Source of the DNA: JAEUMG01 sp046349315
GTDB taxonomy: Bacteria; Pseudomonadota; Alphaproteobacteria; Rhizobiales; Aestuariivirgaceae
Direction: 5' to 3'
NCBI GenBank assembly: GCA_046349315.1
Contig: JAXMCQ010000019.1
Span: forward strand, 53,560-117,559
DNA length: 64,000 nucleotides
Shown: positions 26,094 through 34,180 of the stretch, piece after piece
Position numbering within the stretch: the stretch's first letter is position 1
Layout: every line of letters begins with the position of its first letter
Position numbers and translations under genes: made by a program
The notes under the pieces: generated by a model
Told to the model about the DNA's origin: nothing
What the model saw: the letters and a program-made list of their open reading frames with translations, nothing else
Database searches by the model: none

Positions 26094-26899
26094 GCAGCGT
26101 CGGCGAAGATTTGCGGCCGCGCGATCTTTGAGAAAAGCCTGAAGAAATTGGCGCTTGTCGCCCGCGCCATCTCTTCGCGCGACACGCCCTTGATCTCGGC
26201 AAGCTTCTCCAGCGTCTTCACCACGAAAGCCGGTTCATTCGTTTTGCCGCGGTAGGGGACTGGCGCAAGATAAGGTGCGTCGGTCTCGACCAGCAGGCGG
26301 TCAAGTGGGATTTCGCCGGCCGTCGCCTGGATATCGGCCGCGGATTTGTAGGTCAGTATCCCCGAGAAGGAGACATGGGCGCCAAGCGTGAGCCCGCGCC
26401 GTGCGAGTTCGGCTTTGGAGGTGAAGCAGTGCAGCAATGGCTTGAAGGCCCCACGCGCCATTTCTTCTTCGAGGATGGCGGCAGTGTCGGCCTCGGCCTC
26501 GCGGCTGTGGATGACCAGAGGCAGGCCGGTCTCGCGCGCTGCTGCGATATGGACGCGGAAGCCTGCGGCCTGCGCTTCACGTGGGCTGAAGCCGTAATGA
26601 TAGTCGAGGCCCGCCTCGCCGATGCCAACGACCCTCGGATGCTGGGACAGCGTCACCAGATCCTGAACAGTCACATCCGGCTCCTCCGCGGCATGATGCG
26701 GATGCGTGCCGACCGTGCACCAGACTTGAGGATAGCGCTCGGCGATCCTCAGCACGGATTCGAACTTTCGCACCCGCGTGCCGATCGAGACCATGAGCCC
26801 GACGCCCGCTTCTCCTGCGCGCGCCAGCACGCCTTCGATATCCTCGGTGAGACCCGGATAGTCGAGATGGCAATGGCTATCGATCACCGGATGAGCCAT
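26090..26899 (-). CDS. TatD-family deoxyribonuclease
   Basis: The 269-aa TIM-barrel metal hydrolase carries the family motifs: VIDSHCHLDYPGL at the N-terminus, VGIGEAGLDYHYGFSPREAQ, LPLVIHSREAE, LLHCFTSK and LLVETDAPYLAPVPYRGK. TatD-type nucleases degrade DNA 3' to 5' and take part in repair. Its start codon shares one base with the metG stop and its end overlaps the MBL hydrolase start by four bases, so translation is coupled on both sides. Confidence 0.93.
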   Translation of the reverse strand: MAHPVIDSHCHLDYPGLTEDIEGVLARAGEAGVGLMVSIGTRVRKFESVLRIAERYPQVWCTVGTHPHHAAEEPDVTVQDLVTLSQHPRVVGIGEAGLDYHYGFSPREAQAAGFRVHIAAARETGLPLVIHSREAEADTAAILEEEMARGAFKPLLHCFTSKAELARRGLTLGAHVSFSGILTYKSAADIQATAGEIPLDRLLVETDAPYLAPVPYRGKTNEPAFVVKTLEKLAEIKGVSREEMARATSANFFRLFSKIARPQIFADAA

Positions 26900-28446
26900 C
26901 AGGCCGGCTCCTCTTCCTTCTCGACATAGCGCGGGAAGACCGGGGTCGGTGCTGGTAATTGCACGCCGGAGACAAGAGGCTCCGTCAGCGCGCTGAACAT
27001 CCGTGCATTAGCTGGAACGGACAGAAGATCGAGCAGGCGTGCCGCCGAAGCCGGCATATAGGGCTGGACCAGAATGCCGACCTGCCGCAGGACCTCCGCC
27101 GTCACATAGAGAACGGTCTCCATCCGCGCCGGGTCGGTTTTCTTCAGCGCCCACGGCGCTTGTGCCGCAAAATAGCGATTGGCGTCGGCCACGACCTTCC
27201 AGATCGCATCAAGCGCGCGATTGATCGCGTAAGCCTCATGCATAGTTCGGCATTCGCCCAGAAGCGCAGTAGTGGCGTCCAGCATCGCCTTGTCTTCCGC
27301 CGTCAATTCACCACGAGCAGGCACCCGCCCTTCGCAGTTCTTGGCGATCATCGACAGCGAACGCTGTGCAAGATTGCCAAGATCATTGGCGAGATCGGCA
27401 TTGATGCGTCCGATGATCGCCTCATGGCTGTAATTGCCGTCCTGGCCGAACGGCACCTCGCGCATGAAGAAATAGCGCAACTGGTCAACGCCATATTCGC
27501 GCACCAGGCTTTCTGGCGAAATCACATTGCCGACCGACTTCGACATTTTCTCTCCGCGATTGAAGAGGAAACCGTGCACGACGATCTGCTTCGGGACAGG
27601 CAGCTTTGCCGACATCAGGAAGGCCGGCCAATAGATCGCATGGAACCGCGTGATGTCCTTGCCGATCATGTGCGCGTCCGCGGGCCAGAAATTGGCGCGT
27701 GGTGCATTAGCGTCCGGAAAGCCCGTCGCCGTGATATAGTTCGTCAGCGCATCGACCCAGACATACATGACGTGCTTCGGATCGCCGGGTACGGGAATGC
27801 CCCAGTCGAACGTCGTGCGGCTGATCGAGAGATCATTGAGACCGCGCTTTACGAAGGCGACGATCTCATTGCGATACTTCTCCGGCGTCACGAAATCCGG
27901 ATAGCGTTCGTAATGTTCGAGCAAGGGCTTGGCATAGGCCGAGAGTTTGAAGAAATAGCTTTCCTCTTCGACCCACTCGACGGGCGTGCCGGTCTTGACC
28001 GAGTACCGGCGGCCTTCGCGCTCTTCGGTCTCGTCTTCATCGTAATAGGCCTCGTCGCGCACCGAATACCAGCCGCTGTATTTCGACAGATAGATGTCGC
28101 CATTCGCCGCCATCCGGCGCCAGATTTCCTGGACAGACTCCTTGTGACGCTGCGAGGTGGTACGGACAATATCATCGGCGGGCGCATCGAGTTGTGTCCC
28201 CATCTCCTCGAACAATCCGGCCACGCGGTCGGCAAGTTGCAGCGGCGTGATCCCCTCTTTGGCCGCCGTCTGCTGCATCTTCTGGCCATGCTCATCCATG
28301 CCCGTGACGAACAGGACATCAGCGCCGTCAAGCCGCTTGAAGCGCGCGACGACGTCGGTGGCAATGCGCTCATAGGCGTGACCGATATGCGGTGCGCCAT
28401 TGGCATAGGGAATTGCAGTCGTAATGTAGAACTTCGGGGCAGACAT
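26899..28446 (-). CDS. metG: Methionyl-tRNA synthetase
   Basis: The 515-aa class I synthetase starts MSAPKFYITTAIPYANGAPH with the HIGH motif at residues 20-23. The KMSKS loop is intact near residue 300 (GEKMSKSVGN). The C-terminal half is the helical anticodon-binding domain; there is no EMAP-like tRNA-binding extension, as is usual for the short alphaproteobacterial form. The open frame continues 66 codons upstream into holB, but the chosen ATG matches the family start. It is 23 bp downstream of holB. Confidence 0.96.
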   Translation of the reverse strand: MSAPKFYITTAIPYANGAPHIGHAYERIATDVVARFKRLDGADVLFVTGMDEHGQKMQQTAAKEGITPLQLADRVAGLFEEMGTQLDAPADDIVRTTSQRHKESVQEIWRRMAANGDIYLSKYSGWYSVRDEAYYDEDETEEREGRRYSVKTGTPVEWVEEESYFFKLSAYAKPLLEHYERYPDFVTPEKYRNEIVAFVKRGLNDLSISRTTFDWGIPVPGDPKHVMYVWVDALTNYITATGFPDANAPRANFWPADAHMIGKDITRFHAIYWPAFLMSAKLPVPKQIVVHGFLFNRGEKMSKSVGNVISPESLVREYGVDQLRYFFMREVPFGQDGNYSHEAIIGRINADLANDLGNLAQRSLSMIAKNCEGRVPARGELTAEDKAMLDATTALLGECRTMHEAYAINRALDAIWKVVADANRYFAAQAPWALKKTDPARMETVLYVTAEVLRQVGILVQPYMPASAARLLDLLSVPANARMFSALTEPLVSGVQLPAPTPVFPRYVEKEEEPA

Positions 28447-28469
28447 GGTTCGTTGTTTCGGCTGAGCCG

Positions 28470-29507
28470 TCAGGCGGCCTTTATGGCCTCTTCGAGCCGG
28501 GACATGGCATCGAGGATCGCTTGGCGGCGGTCGAGGTTTAGGGCATTTGTCAGGCGAATGGAATGGGCGATATCGCCATGCGCACCGGCCATTGCAGCGC
28601 CTTTTCCGGCCCCTGCAAAGCGGCGGGCCTCGCCGGCCGTCCAATCCAGCAATAGCTCGCAGAATATATCGAAATCCTCAGCACCATCCCGGCCTGAAAA
28701 GCGGTCCGCGAGCCTGAACTGCTCGGCTGGTTGGAGGCTACCGCGCTCAGACATTGCTGTCCGGAAACCAGTGAAAATCTCCGCGCCCTTGTTTGCGAGA
28801 AGCTCGAGCGCCCGCCCTGGGCTACCGGCCGAGAGGATCGCAGCACGTGCGAGGTCGCTTTCGTCCTGCCCTTCCCCGCCATAGACTTCCTTCACCACAG
28901 CGAGGGTTTCGTCACTATTCAAGGGACGCAGGTCGAGGCGCAGGCTGCGCGACCGGATCGTGCGTAGCAACGAGCCAGGCTGATGGCTGACAAGAAGAAA
29001 GAGACAGCGCGAAGGCGGCTCTTCAAGAATTTTGAGCAGCGAATTCGCCGATGCGGAATTCAGGTCGTCGGCCGAATCGACGATGCAGATGCGCCACCCG
29101 CCCTCACCCGCCGTTCGCGAGAAGAACTCGCTTGCCTCGCGGGCATCCTCGATCACGATTTCTGATTTGAGCCGCTCTCGCTTCGGATCGAATTGCCGTT
29201 CAAGGACGAGGAGATCCGGATGCCCGCGCGACACGATGCGCCTGGCAACGCCAGCCTCAGGCGCGACGTAAAGCGTCGATCGATCCTTCGCCAGTCCCGG
29301 CTTTGGAAATTCAAGGATGAACCTTGCGAGACGGTATGCCAATGTCGCCTTGCCGATACCGCGCGGGCCAGCCAGCAGCCAGGCGTGGTGCATCCGCCCG
29401 CTTTGATAGGCTCGCAGCAATTGCTGTTCGGCCTCACGATGCCCGACAAGGTTCGTCCGTCTTCGCGGATGAATATCGGTCTCGCGCGGATCCTCGGCGG
29501 TGGCCAT
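28470..29507 (-). CDS. holB: DNA polymerase III subunit delta prime
   Basis: The 345-aa AAA+ clamp-loader subunit shows a P-loop (LLAGPRGIGKATLAYRLA), the sensor region ICIVDSADDLNSASANSLLK and the SRC-like motif LEEPPSRCLFLLV (here SRC is present). These fit HolB. It helps to load the sliding clamp. The start MATAEDPRE is 2 bp after the tmk stop. The tmk-holB-metG-tatD order supports the call. Confidence 0.93.
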   Translation of the reverse strand: MATAEDPRETDIHPRRRTNLVGHREAEQQLLRAYQSGRMHHAWLLAGPRGIGKATLAYRLARFILEFPKPGLAKDRSTLYVAPEAGVARRIVSRGHPDLLVLERQFDPKRERLKSEIVIEDAREASEFFSRTAGEGGWRICIVDSADDLNSASANSLLKILEEPPSRCLFLLVSHQPGSLLRTIRSRSLRLDLRPLNSDETLAVVKEVYGGEGQDESDLARAAILSAGSPGRALELLANKGAEIFTGFRTAMSERGSLQPAEQFRLADRFSGRDGAEDFDIFCELLLDWTAGEARRFAGAGKGAAMAGAHGDIAHSIRLTNALNLDRRQAILDAMSRLEEAIKAA

Positions 29508-29509
29508 GG

Positions 29510-30136
29510 TCAGCTCACCAGCGGCTCGACTTGCCGCCACACGGCATTTGCCGTGGCCTCGACAGGACCGCTTGCATCAATCACGCGGCAGCGTTCGGGC
29601 TCGGCTTTGGCGATCGCGAGGAAACCGTCGCGAAGCCGTTGGTGAAACGCCACTCCCTTGCGCTCGAAGCGATCTTCACCGGGTGTGCCGCGTCCGCCGG
29701 CCCGCTCGAGCCCTCGCGCGGCATCAAGATCGAAGACGAGCGTCAGTCGTGGCCTGTCTGTACCGACAATCTGGCGTTCGAGCATATCGATAAGGCCCAA
29801 ATCACAGCCGCCAGCATAGCCCTGATAAGCGCGGGTTGAATCGATGAAACGGTCGCAGACCACGATTTCACCCCTGGCGAGCGCGGGTCTGATCGTTTCT
29901 CGCAAATGCGAGTCTCGGGCAGCATAGTTGAGGAGCGCCTCAGCCTCCGGCGACCAGCGATTGGTTGCGCCACTTACAAGAAGTTCGCGCACCTGCTCAG
30001 CCTCGGGCGATCCGCCCGGTTCGCGGGTTAGAGTTACTGTTCGCCCCAGGGCGCGCAAGCGTTCGGCCAGCAATCGGCAATGCGTGCTTTTGCCGGCTCC
30101 TTCGCCGCCTTCAAACGTAACGAAGAGCGCGGCCAT
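29510..30136 (-). CDS. tmk: Thymidylate kinase
   Basis: The 208-aa kinase phosphorylates dTMP to dTDP. It has the P-loop FEGGEGAGKSTHCRLL, the TREPGGSPEAEQVRELL segment and the substrate motif CDRFIDSTRAYQGYAGG with the DR(F/Y) signature. The lid region is RGTPGEDRFE. The start codon lies one base after the dacA stop, so it belongs to the dacA-tmk-holB-metG operon. Confidence 0.95.
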   Translation of the reverse strand: MAALFVTFEGGEGAGKSTHCRLLAERLRALGRTVTLTREPGGSPEAEQVRELLVSGATNRWSPEAEALLNYAARDSHLRETIRPALARGEIVVCDRFIDSTRAYQGYAGGCDLGLIDMLERQIVGTDRPRLTLVFDLDAARGLERAGGRGTPGEDRFERKGVAFHQRLRDGFLAIAKAEPERCRVIDASGPVEATANAVWRQVEPLVS

Positions 30137-30137
30137 G

Positions 30138-31304
30138 TCAGCCGCCGAACACCATGTAGACGACGCTGTCCCACGCCTTCTGCCACATGGAATCGGTCGC
30201 GGCCACCGAGTCGCTTGTCTCGACAGGGACCTCCTCGAGCACGCGGCCATTCACCAGGAACCGCACCTTCCCGATATTCTCACCTCGCTTGATGGGGGCC
30301 ATCAATGGGCCAACATAGGCGAGCTTCACCTCGATCGATGATTGCTCGGATGGCGAAAGCAACAGTTTTACGTCCTGCGTCACGAGCAGGTCGACATGCG
30401 ATTTGTCACCGCCCCAGACACGCGCCCTGGCAACGCGGTCATTGGCAGCATAGGCGACGACAGGCTTGAACTGCTTGAAACCCCAGTCGAGGATCTTCTG
30501 GGCTTCCTGCTTGCGCTCATTGAGTGATGTGAGACCGGCGACGACCAGTATCAGGCGGCGCCCGTCACGCATCACGGAGCCAACAAGCCCGTAGCCAGCC
30601 TGCTTCGTGTAACCCGTCTTCATGCCATCCGCACCCGGATAATCCTTGAGCAGCGGATTGCGGTTGTTCTGGGTGATCTTGTTCCAGGTAAAGGCTTCCT
30701 GACCGTAATACTTGTAATACTCCGGGAAGTTTTTGATGATGTATTGCGCGAGTATCGCGAGCTCGCGAACCGACATCAGGTGCTCGGGATCGGGAAGCCC
30801 GGTCGAGTTCTTGAATACCGCCTTCTCCAATCCAAGCTGTCTGGCTCGCTGCGTCATTTGCTCGGCAAAGGCCGTCTCCGAGCCGGCCATTCCTTCAGCG
30901 ATCGCGATGCAGGCGTCATTGGCGGATTGAATGATGACGCCCTGGATAAGATCCGAAAGCTTTATGCGCGAGTTGAGTTCGGCATACATGGTCGAGCCGC
31001 CCGACGGCGCACCGCCCCGACGCCAAGCATCCTCGGATATCAGGAATTCCTGGTCCAATGTAAGCTTGCCGGCCTTGAGCGCTTCGAAGACCATGATCAT
31101 GGTCATGAGCTTGCTCATGCTCGCCGGTTCGATCTGATCGTTGGCGTTCTTCTCGTAGAAGACGGCGCCCGTTTGGGCGTCCATCAGGATCGCTTCCTTG
31201 GCCTTCGTCTCGAGTGGCGCCGGCTCCTGTGCGGCGCTCACCGACATGAGCGACAGCAAGGCCAGGAGGGCGATCGAGAGGAGAGAAAGCTGCTTGTCCG
31301 GCAT
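30138..31304 (-). CDS. dacA: D-alanyl-D-alanine carboxypeptidase (penicillin-binding protein 5 family)
   Basis: The 388-aa protein trims the terminal D-alanine of peptidoglycan stem peptides in the periplasm. It has a signal peptide (about 1-26), the SxxK nucleophile S62-M-S-K65, the SAND (SxN) motif, and KTGYT. The C-terminal beta-domain (about 285-370) is followed by a weak membrane-anchoring helix. The start MPDKQLS gives a clean signal peptide; the 18-residue extension before it is basic and unlikely. It is the first gene of the tightly packed tmk-holB-metG run. Confidence 0.94.
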   Translation of the reverse strand: MPDKQLSLLSIALLALLSLMSVSAAQEPAPLETKAKEAILMDAQTGAVFYEKNANDQIEPASMSKLMTMIMVFEALKAGKLTLDQEFLISEDAWRRGGAPSGGSTMYAELNSRIKLSDLIQGVIIQSANDACIAIAEGMAGSETAFAEQMTQRARQLGLEKAVFKNSTGLPDPEHLMSVRELAILAQYIIKNFPEYYKYYGQEAFTWNKITQNNRNPLLKDYPGADGMKTGYTKQAGYGLVGSVMRDGRRLILVVAGLTSLNERKQEAQKILDWGFKQFKPVVAYAANDRVARARVWGGDKSHVDLLVTQDVKLLLSPSEQSSIEVKLAYVGPLMAPIKRGENIGKVRFLVNGRVLEEVPVETSDSVAATDSMWQKAWDSVVYMVFGG

Positions 31305-31392
31305 GCACAAAACCCTCTTTGGGCGAAGGCTTGCGCCTCTCCGCCCGACAAGGATCATGTACTGACCGGGGTCGCCAAAAGCAACTTAAGGC

Positions 31393-32304
31393 TCAGAGAT
31401 TTCCCTGCGCTATCACGAGCCGGGCATCGCTGTGGCCGGCATTCACTGCATCCTGAAGTGCGCGTTGCGCCTGGGAGGCGTCAGGCAAAGGGCCTATCCT
31501 GACACGATAGATTTGTCCCGCTGAGCCGGAAACCGCCGTAATGACCACCGGCCCGGATCCGGCAAGCTCGGCGCCAGTCCGCTCGGCATTGTCGGGATCG
31601 CGGAAAGACCCCACCTGAACGAAATATCCCGAATCTGCGGTCGGCGCGACGGCAACGCGCGGAGCGTAGTTGACCTGCTTCTTCGGCGCGACCAGTGCGA
31701 CAGTCGTGACGGAGGTCGAACCGCCGCTGCGCAACCGTTCGTTCATTGCCATCAATTCGGAGCCGCGGTCATTCAATGGAGCCGGTCCCAGATACTCGAC
31801 ACGAACCCGAGTCTTCCCCTGGTCCTTGTAACCGAGCACCACGGCCGCCTGCCGCGACAGGTCAATGACCCGATCGCCGACAAACGGGCCACGATCATTG
31901 ATTCGCACGATAACCTCGCGCCCGTTCTGGAGGTTGGTGACTTTCGCATAGCAAGGCAGCGGCAGCGTGGCATGGGCGGCGGTCAGATAATTCATGTCGA
32001 ACCATTCACCGTTCGACGTCTGCCGTCGATGAAATTGCGGACCATACCAGGAGGCAACGCCGACTTCGTCATAACCGGGCTGTTCGCGGGGTGTGAACCA
32101 GCGGCCGGCTACCTGATAGGGCTCGCCCAATTGATAGCGCCCGCCTCCACGCGGCAGCGGACCGTTGCCCGGATAGCGCGGGCTGCCCTGCCCTGCGAAG
32201 GGATCGAGCTTTGCCGTCTTGTGCGATGAAGAACACCCCGAGAGCGGAAGAAAAGCGAGAACGCCAATCAACGCGGCGACGATCCCCGCGACGCCAATAC
32301 GCAC
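31393..32304 (-). CDS. rlpA: Septal ring lytic transglycosylase RlpA-type lipoprotein with SPOR domain
   Basis: The protein is a lipoprotein: from the chosen GTG (GGAGGG six bases upstream) it reads MRIGVAGIVAALI and has the lipobox LSGC at about residues 21-24. The double-psi beta-barrel follows (GVASWYGPQFHRRQTSNGE, INDRGPFVGDRVIDLSRQA), then a linker, and a C-terminal SPOR domain (about 225-300) that binds denuded septal glycan. RlpA enzymes cleave glycan strands in daughter-cell separation. A longer start at 32334 is open but has no ribosome site and would add residues ahead of a normal signal peptide. It lies upstream of dacA. Confidence 0.9.
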   Translation of the reverse strand: MRIGVAGIVAALIGVLAFLPLSGCSSSHKTAKLDPFAGQGSPRYPGNGPLPRGGGRYQLGEPYQVAGRWFTPREQPGYDEVGVASWYGPQFHRRQTSNGEWFDMNYLTAAHATLPLPCYAKVTNLQNGREVIVRINDRGPFVGDRVIDLSRQAAVVLGYKDQGKTRVRVEYLGPAPLNDRGSELMAMNERLRSGGSTSVTTVALVAPKKQVNYAPRVAVAPTADSGYFVQVGSFRDPDNAERTGAELAGSGPVVITAVSGSAGQIYRVRIGPLPDASQAQRALQDAVNAGHSDARLVIAQGNL

Positions 32305-32428
32305 TGACCACCCTCCAAGCACCATCACCCACACTGTGCCTTCCCCAGCACAGCTCGTGTTTTCGCCTGTCTTGGGTAAAGGACCGGTTGCGAAGCGTGG
32401 TTAAGCGGAAGTTAGCAGCGACGGAACG

Positions 32429-33481
32429 TCACTCGGTCGAAGAGTCGGTCTTCACCGTGCGAGGCGGAGGTGGCGGGGCTAAGATTTCCGCCTTCGCTTT
32501 GGGGACCTCGACGGGAGCCTCTTCCTTTGCCGGGACCTGCCCTTCGACCACTGGCGCCTCTTCCACGGGAGCCTCGTCGGTCTCGATGGGCACTTCTGTC
32601 TGCGTTTCAGCCTTCATCTCATCGGCTGCATTGGAAGCCGGAGCAAGCTTGGGCTTCTCGAGTGGAACGACCGGCGCCTTCGCGGCTTCCTCCGTCTTAG
32701 CCGGCTCGGGCGTGACCGCAGCTTCGGCCGCGGGCTTTTCTGTCTTGGTATCTTTCGTCTCCGCCGTTGCGGCCCCTGTCAGGCGGCGGACATTGTCCTC
32801 GGCGTGGGGATTGCCCTTCGCGGCTGCCTGCCCGTACAGCTGCAAGGCGATTGTCTTGTTGACCTTGGTACCCCAGCCCATCTCATACATGCCGCCGAGA
32901 TTGTTGATCGCCCAGGCATCGCCTTCCTTTGCCGCTGCGTCGAACAACTTGAAGGCTTGGTCGTAGTCGCGCTTGACGCCCTTGCCGTTCAGATACATCA
33001 GCCCAAGGTTGTTCTCGCCAATCGCGAGCCCGGCATCGGCGGATTTCTTGTACCACTCGACGGCCTTGGCATTATCGACCTCAACGCCGAGGCCATATTC
33101 ATAGCTGTAGCCGAGCCAGTTTTGGGCTTCGATGTTCCCTCCCTCCGCCGCCTCTTGATAAAGCGCGACGGCGGCCTTGAGGTCCTTCTTGACCCCACCC
33201 TCGCCCTCTTGGAGAAGGCGCGCGAGCCTGAACTTAGCCTCGATATTCCCCTGATCGGCGGCCAAACGATACCATTTCGCTGCCTCGGTCTTGCTGGTCT
33301 TGGCCTTGTCGCCAGTCTCATAGGCGACGCCAACCGACAGCTGCGCGTCTTCATCGCCGACCGAAGCCAGCTTCAGCCGCTTTTCAAATGGAAGCTTCTC
33401 AAGGGTTTGGCCAGCCGCCACCGACGCACAGGCCACGGCAAGCGATAAGCCTAAGGCCAATCGATGTCCAAACTTCCGCAT
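32429..33481 (-). CDS. Secreted Sel1-repeat protein
   Basis: The 350-aa protein has a signal peptide (about 1-24, ACASVAAGQ). About five Sel1/TPR-like repeats follow (about 45-245), each with the AAKWYRLAADQGN- or YNLG-type pattern (for example NWLGYSYEYGLGVE and NNLGLMYLNGKGV). The tail of about 100 residues is rich in proline, glutamate, alanine and lysine and looks disordered. Sel1 proteins are scaffolds; members in alphaproteobacteria act in signalling, exopolysaccharide control and envelope stress. It is upstream of rlpA on the same strand with 95 bp between. Confidence 0.87.
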   Translation of the reverse strand: MRKFGHRLALGLSLAVACASVAAGQTLEKLPFEKRLKLASVGDEDAQLSVGVAYETGDKAKTSKTEAAKWYRLAADQGNIEAKFRLARLLQEGEGGVKKDLKAAVALYQEAAEGGNIEAQNWLGYSYEYGLGVEVDNAKAVEWYKKSADAGLAIGENNLGLMYLNGKGVKRDYDQAFKLFDAAAKEGDAWAINNLGGMYEMGWGTKVNKTIALQLYGQAAAKGNPHAEDNVRRLTGAATAETKDTKTEKPAAEAAVTPEPAKTEEAAKAPVVPLEKPKLAPASNAADEMKAETQTEVPIETDEAPVEEAPVVEGQVPAKEEAPVEVPKAKAEILAPPPPPRTVKTDSSTE

Positions 33482-33577
33482 ATGCGCTACTCGCCACCAA
33501 ACTCGCCGCCCACCGACGCCACCCGAACAGTTTATTGTGGCGCAAGCTTGACGCCGCTTTGGAGGTGAAGCAGCCGC

Positions 33578-34012
33578 TTAGTTGATGCGACGGAAGTTAT
33601 TGGATCTGCAGAGGATTCCGGCAACGCAGCCCTTGACCTGCATGGTGCTGCCAGTGAGCTTCATGGACGCCGAATAGGTGCGCCCATCATCGGGATTGTA
33701 GATCGAACCCGACCAGTAATTGGAGCCTGCGGGAGCCATATTTGAGGCCAGCATCAGGCCAAGGAGCGGGCGCTTGCGGAGGGATGGATTGGGGTTGAGT
33801 TTATCAACCTTCGGCCTGCCGGTGTTGTCGAGGGGTTCTTTCAAGCCGACGATGCGGGCGCACAGCTTCGCCGAGCACTTGCTCACGCGAACCGTCACCT
33901 TGCCGTTGGACATCACCCACGTCCCCAACGGATCGGCGGCGACCGCCGCTCCCGCGCTGATCGCTGTTACCGAGATAATCAGGCTTGCTAGCGCTGCCCT
34001 CAGACCTTTCAT
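33578..34012 (-). CDS. DUF2147 family secreted protein
   Basis: The 144-aa product has a signal peptide (ending near ISAGAAVAA). Its small beta-rich domain begins DPLGTWVMSNGKVTVRVSKC and contains LCARIVGLKEP, GLMLASNMAPAGSNYWSGSI and a final GCVAGILCRSNNF. This is the DUF2147 pattern, lipocalin-like in shape, with unknown ligand; two cysteines near the end could pair. The ATG at 34012 was preferred over GTG 34021 because AGGAG is at a workable distance. Confidence 0.85.
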   Translation of the reverse strand: MKGLRAALASLIISVTAISAGAAVAADPLGTWVMSNGKVTVRVSKCSAKLCARIVGLKEPLDNTGRPKVDKLNPNPSLRKRPLLGLMLASNMAPAGSNYWSGSIYNPDDGRTYSASMKLTGSTMQVKGCVAGILCRSNNFRRIN

Positions 34013-34180
34013 GTCTGTCACACTCCTGAAGTCACAATCAATTTTATGCAGTTTCCGGACCGCCCCACAGCCGTGCCGTGGTGTTTACGTTAATCAGTAT
34101 TGCCCGGTACCGCCCGCTGCTCAACAGCCTTGCCTCCTGACCTAGCGAAGTGGCGAGATCGTGTCCACGCAAGGACCGGA

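Noticed and set aside
26959..28884. 641-residue open frame antisense to metG and holB
   Set aside because: It lies wholly opposite two well-identified genes, has no domain and reflects the high GC content, which keeps antisense frames open.
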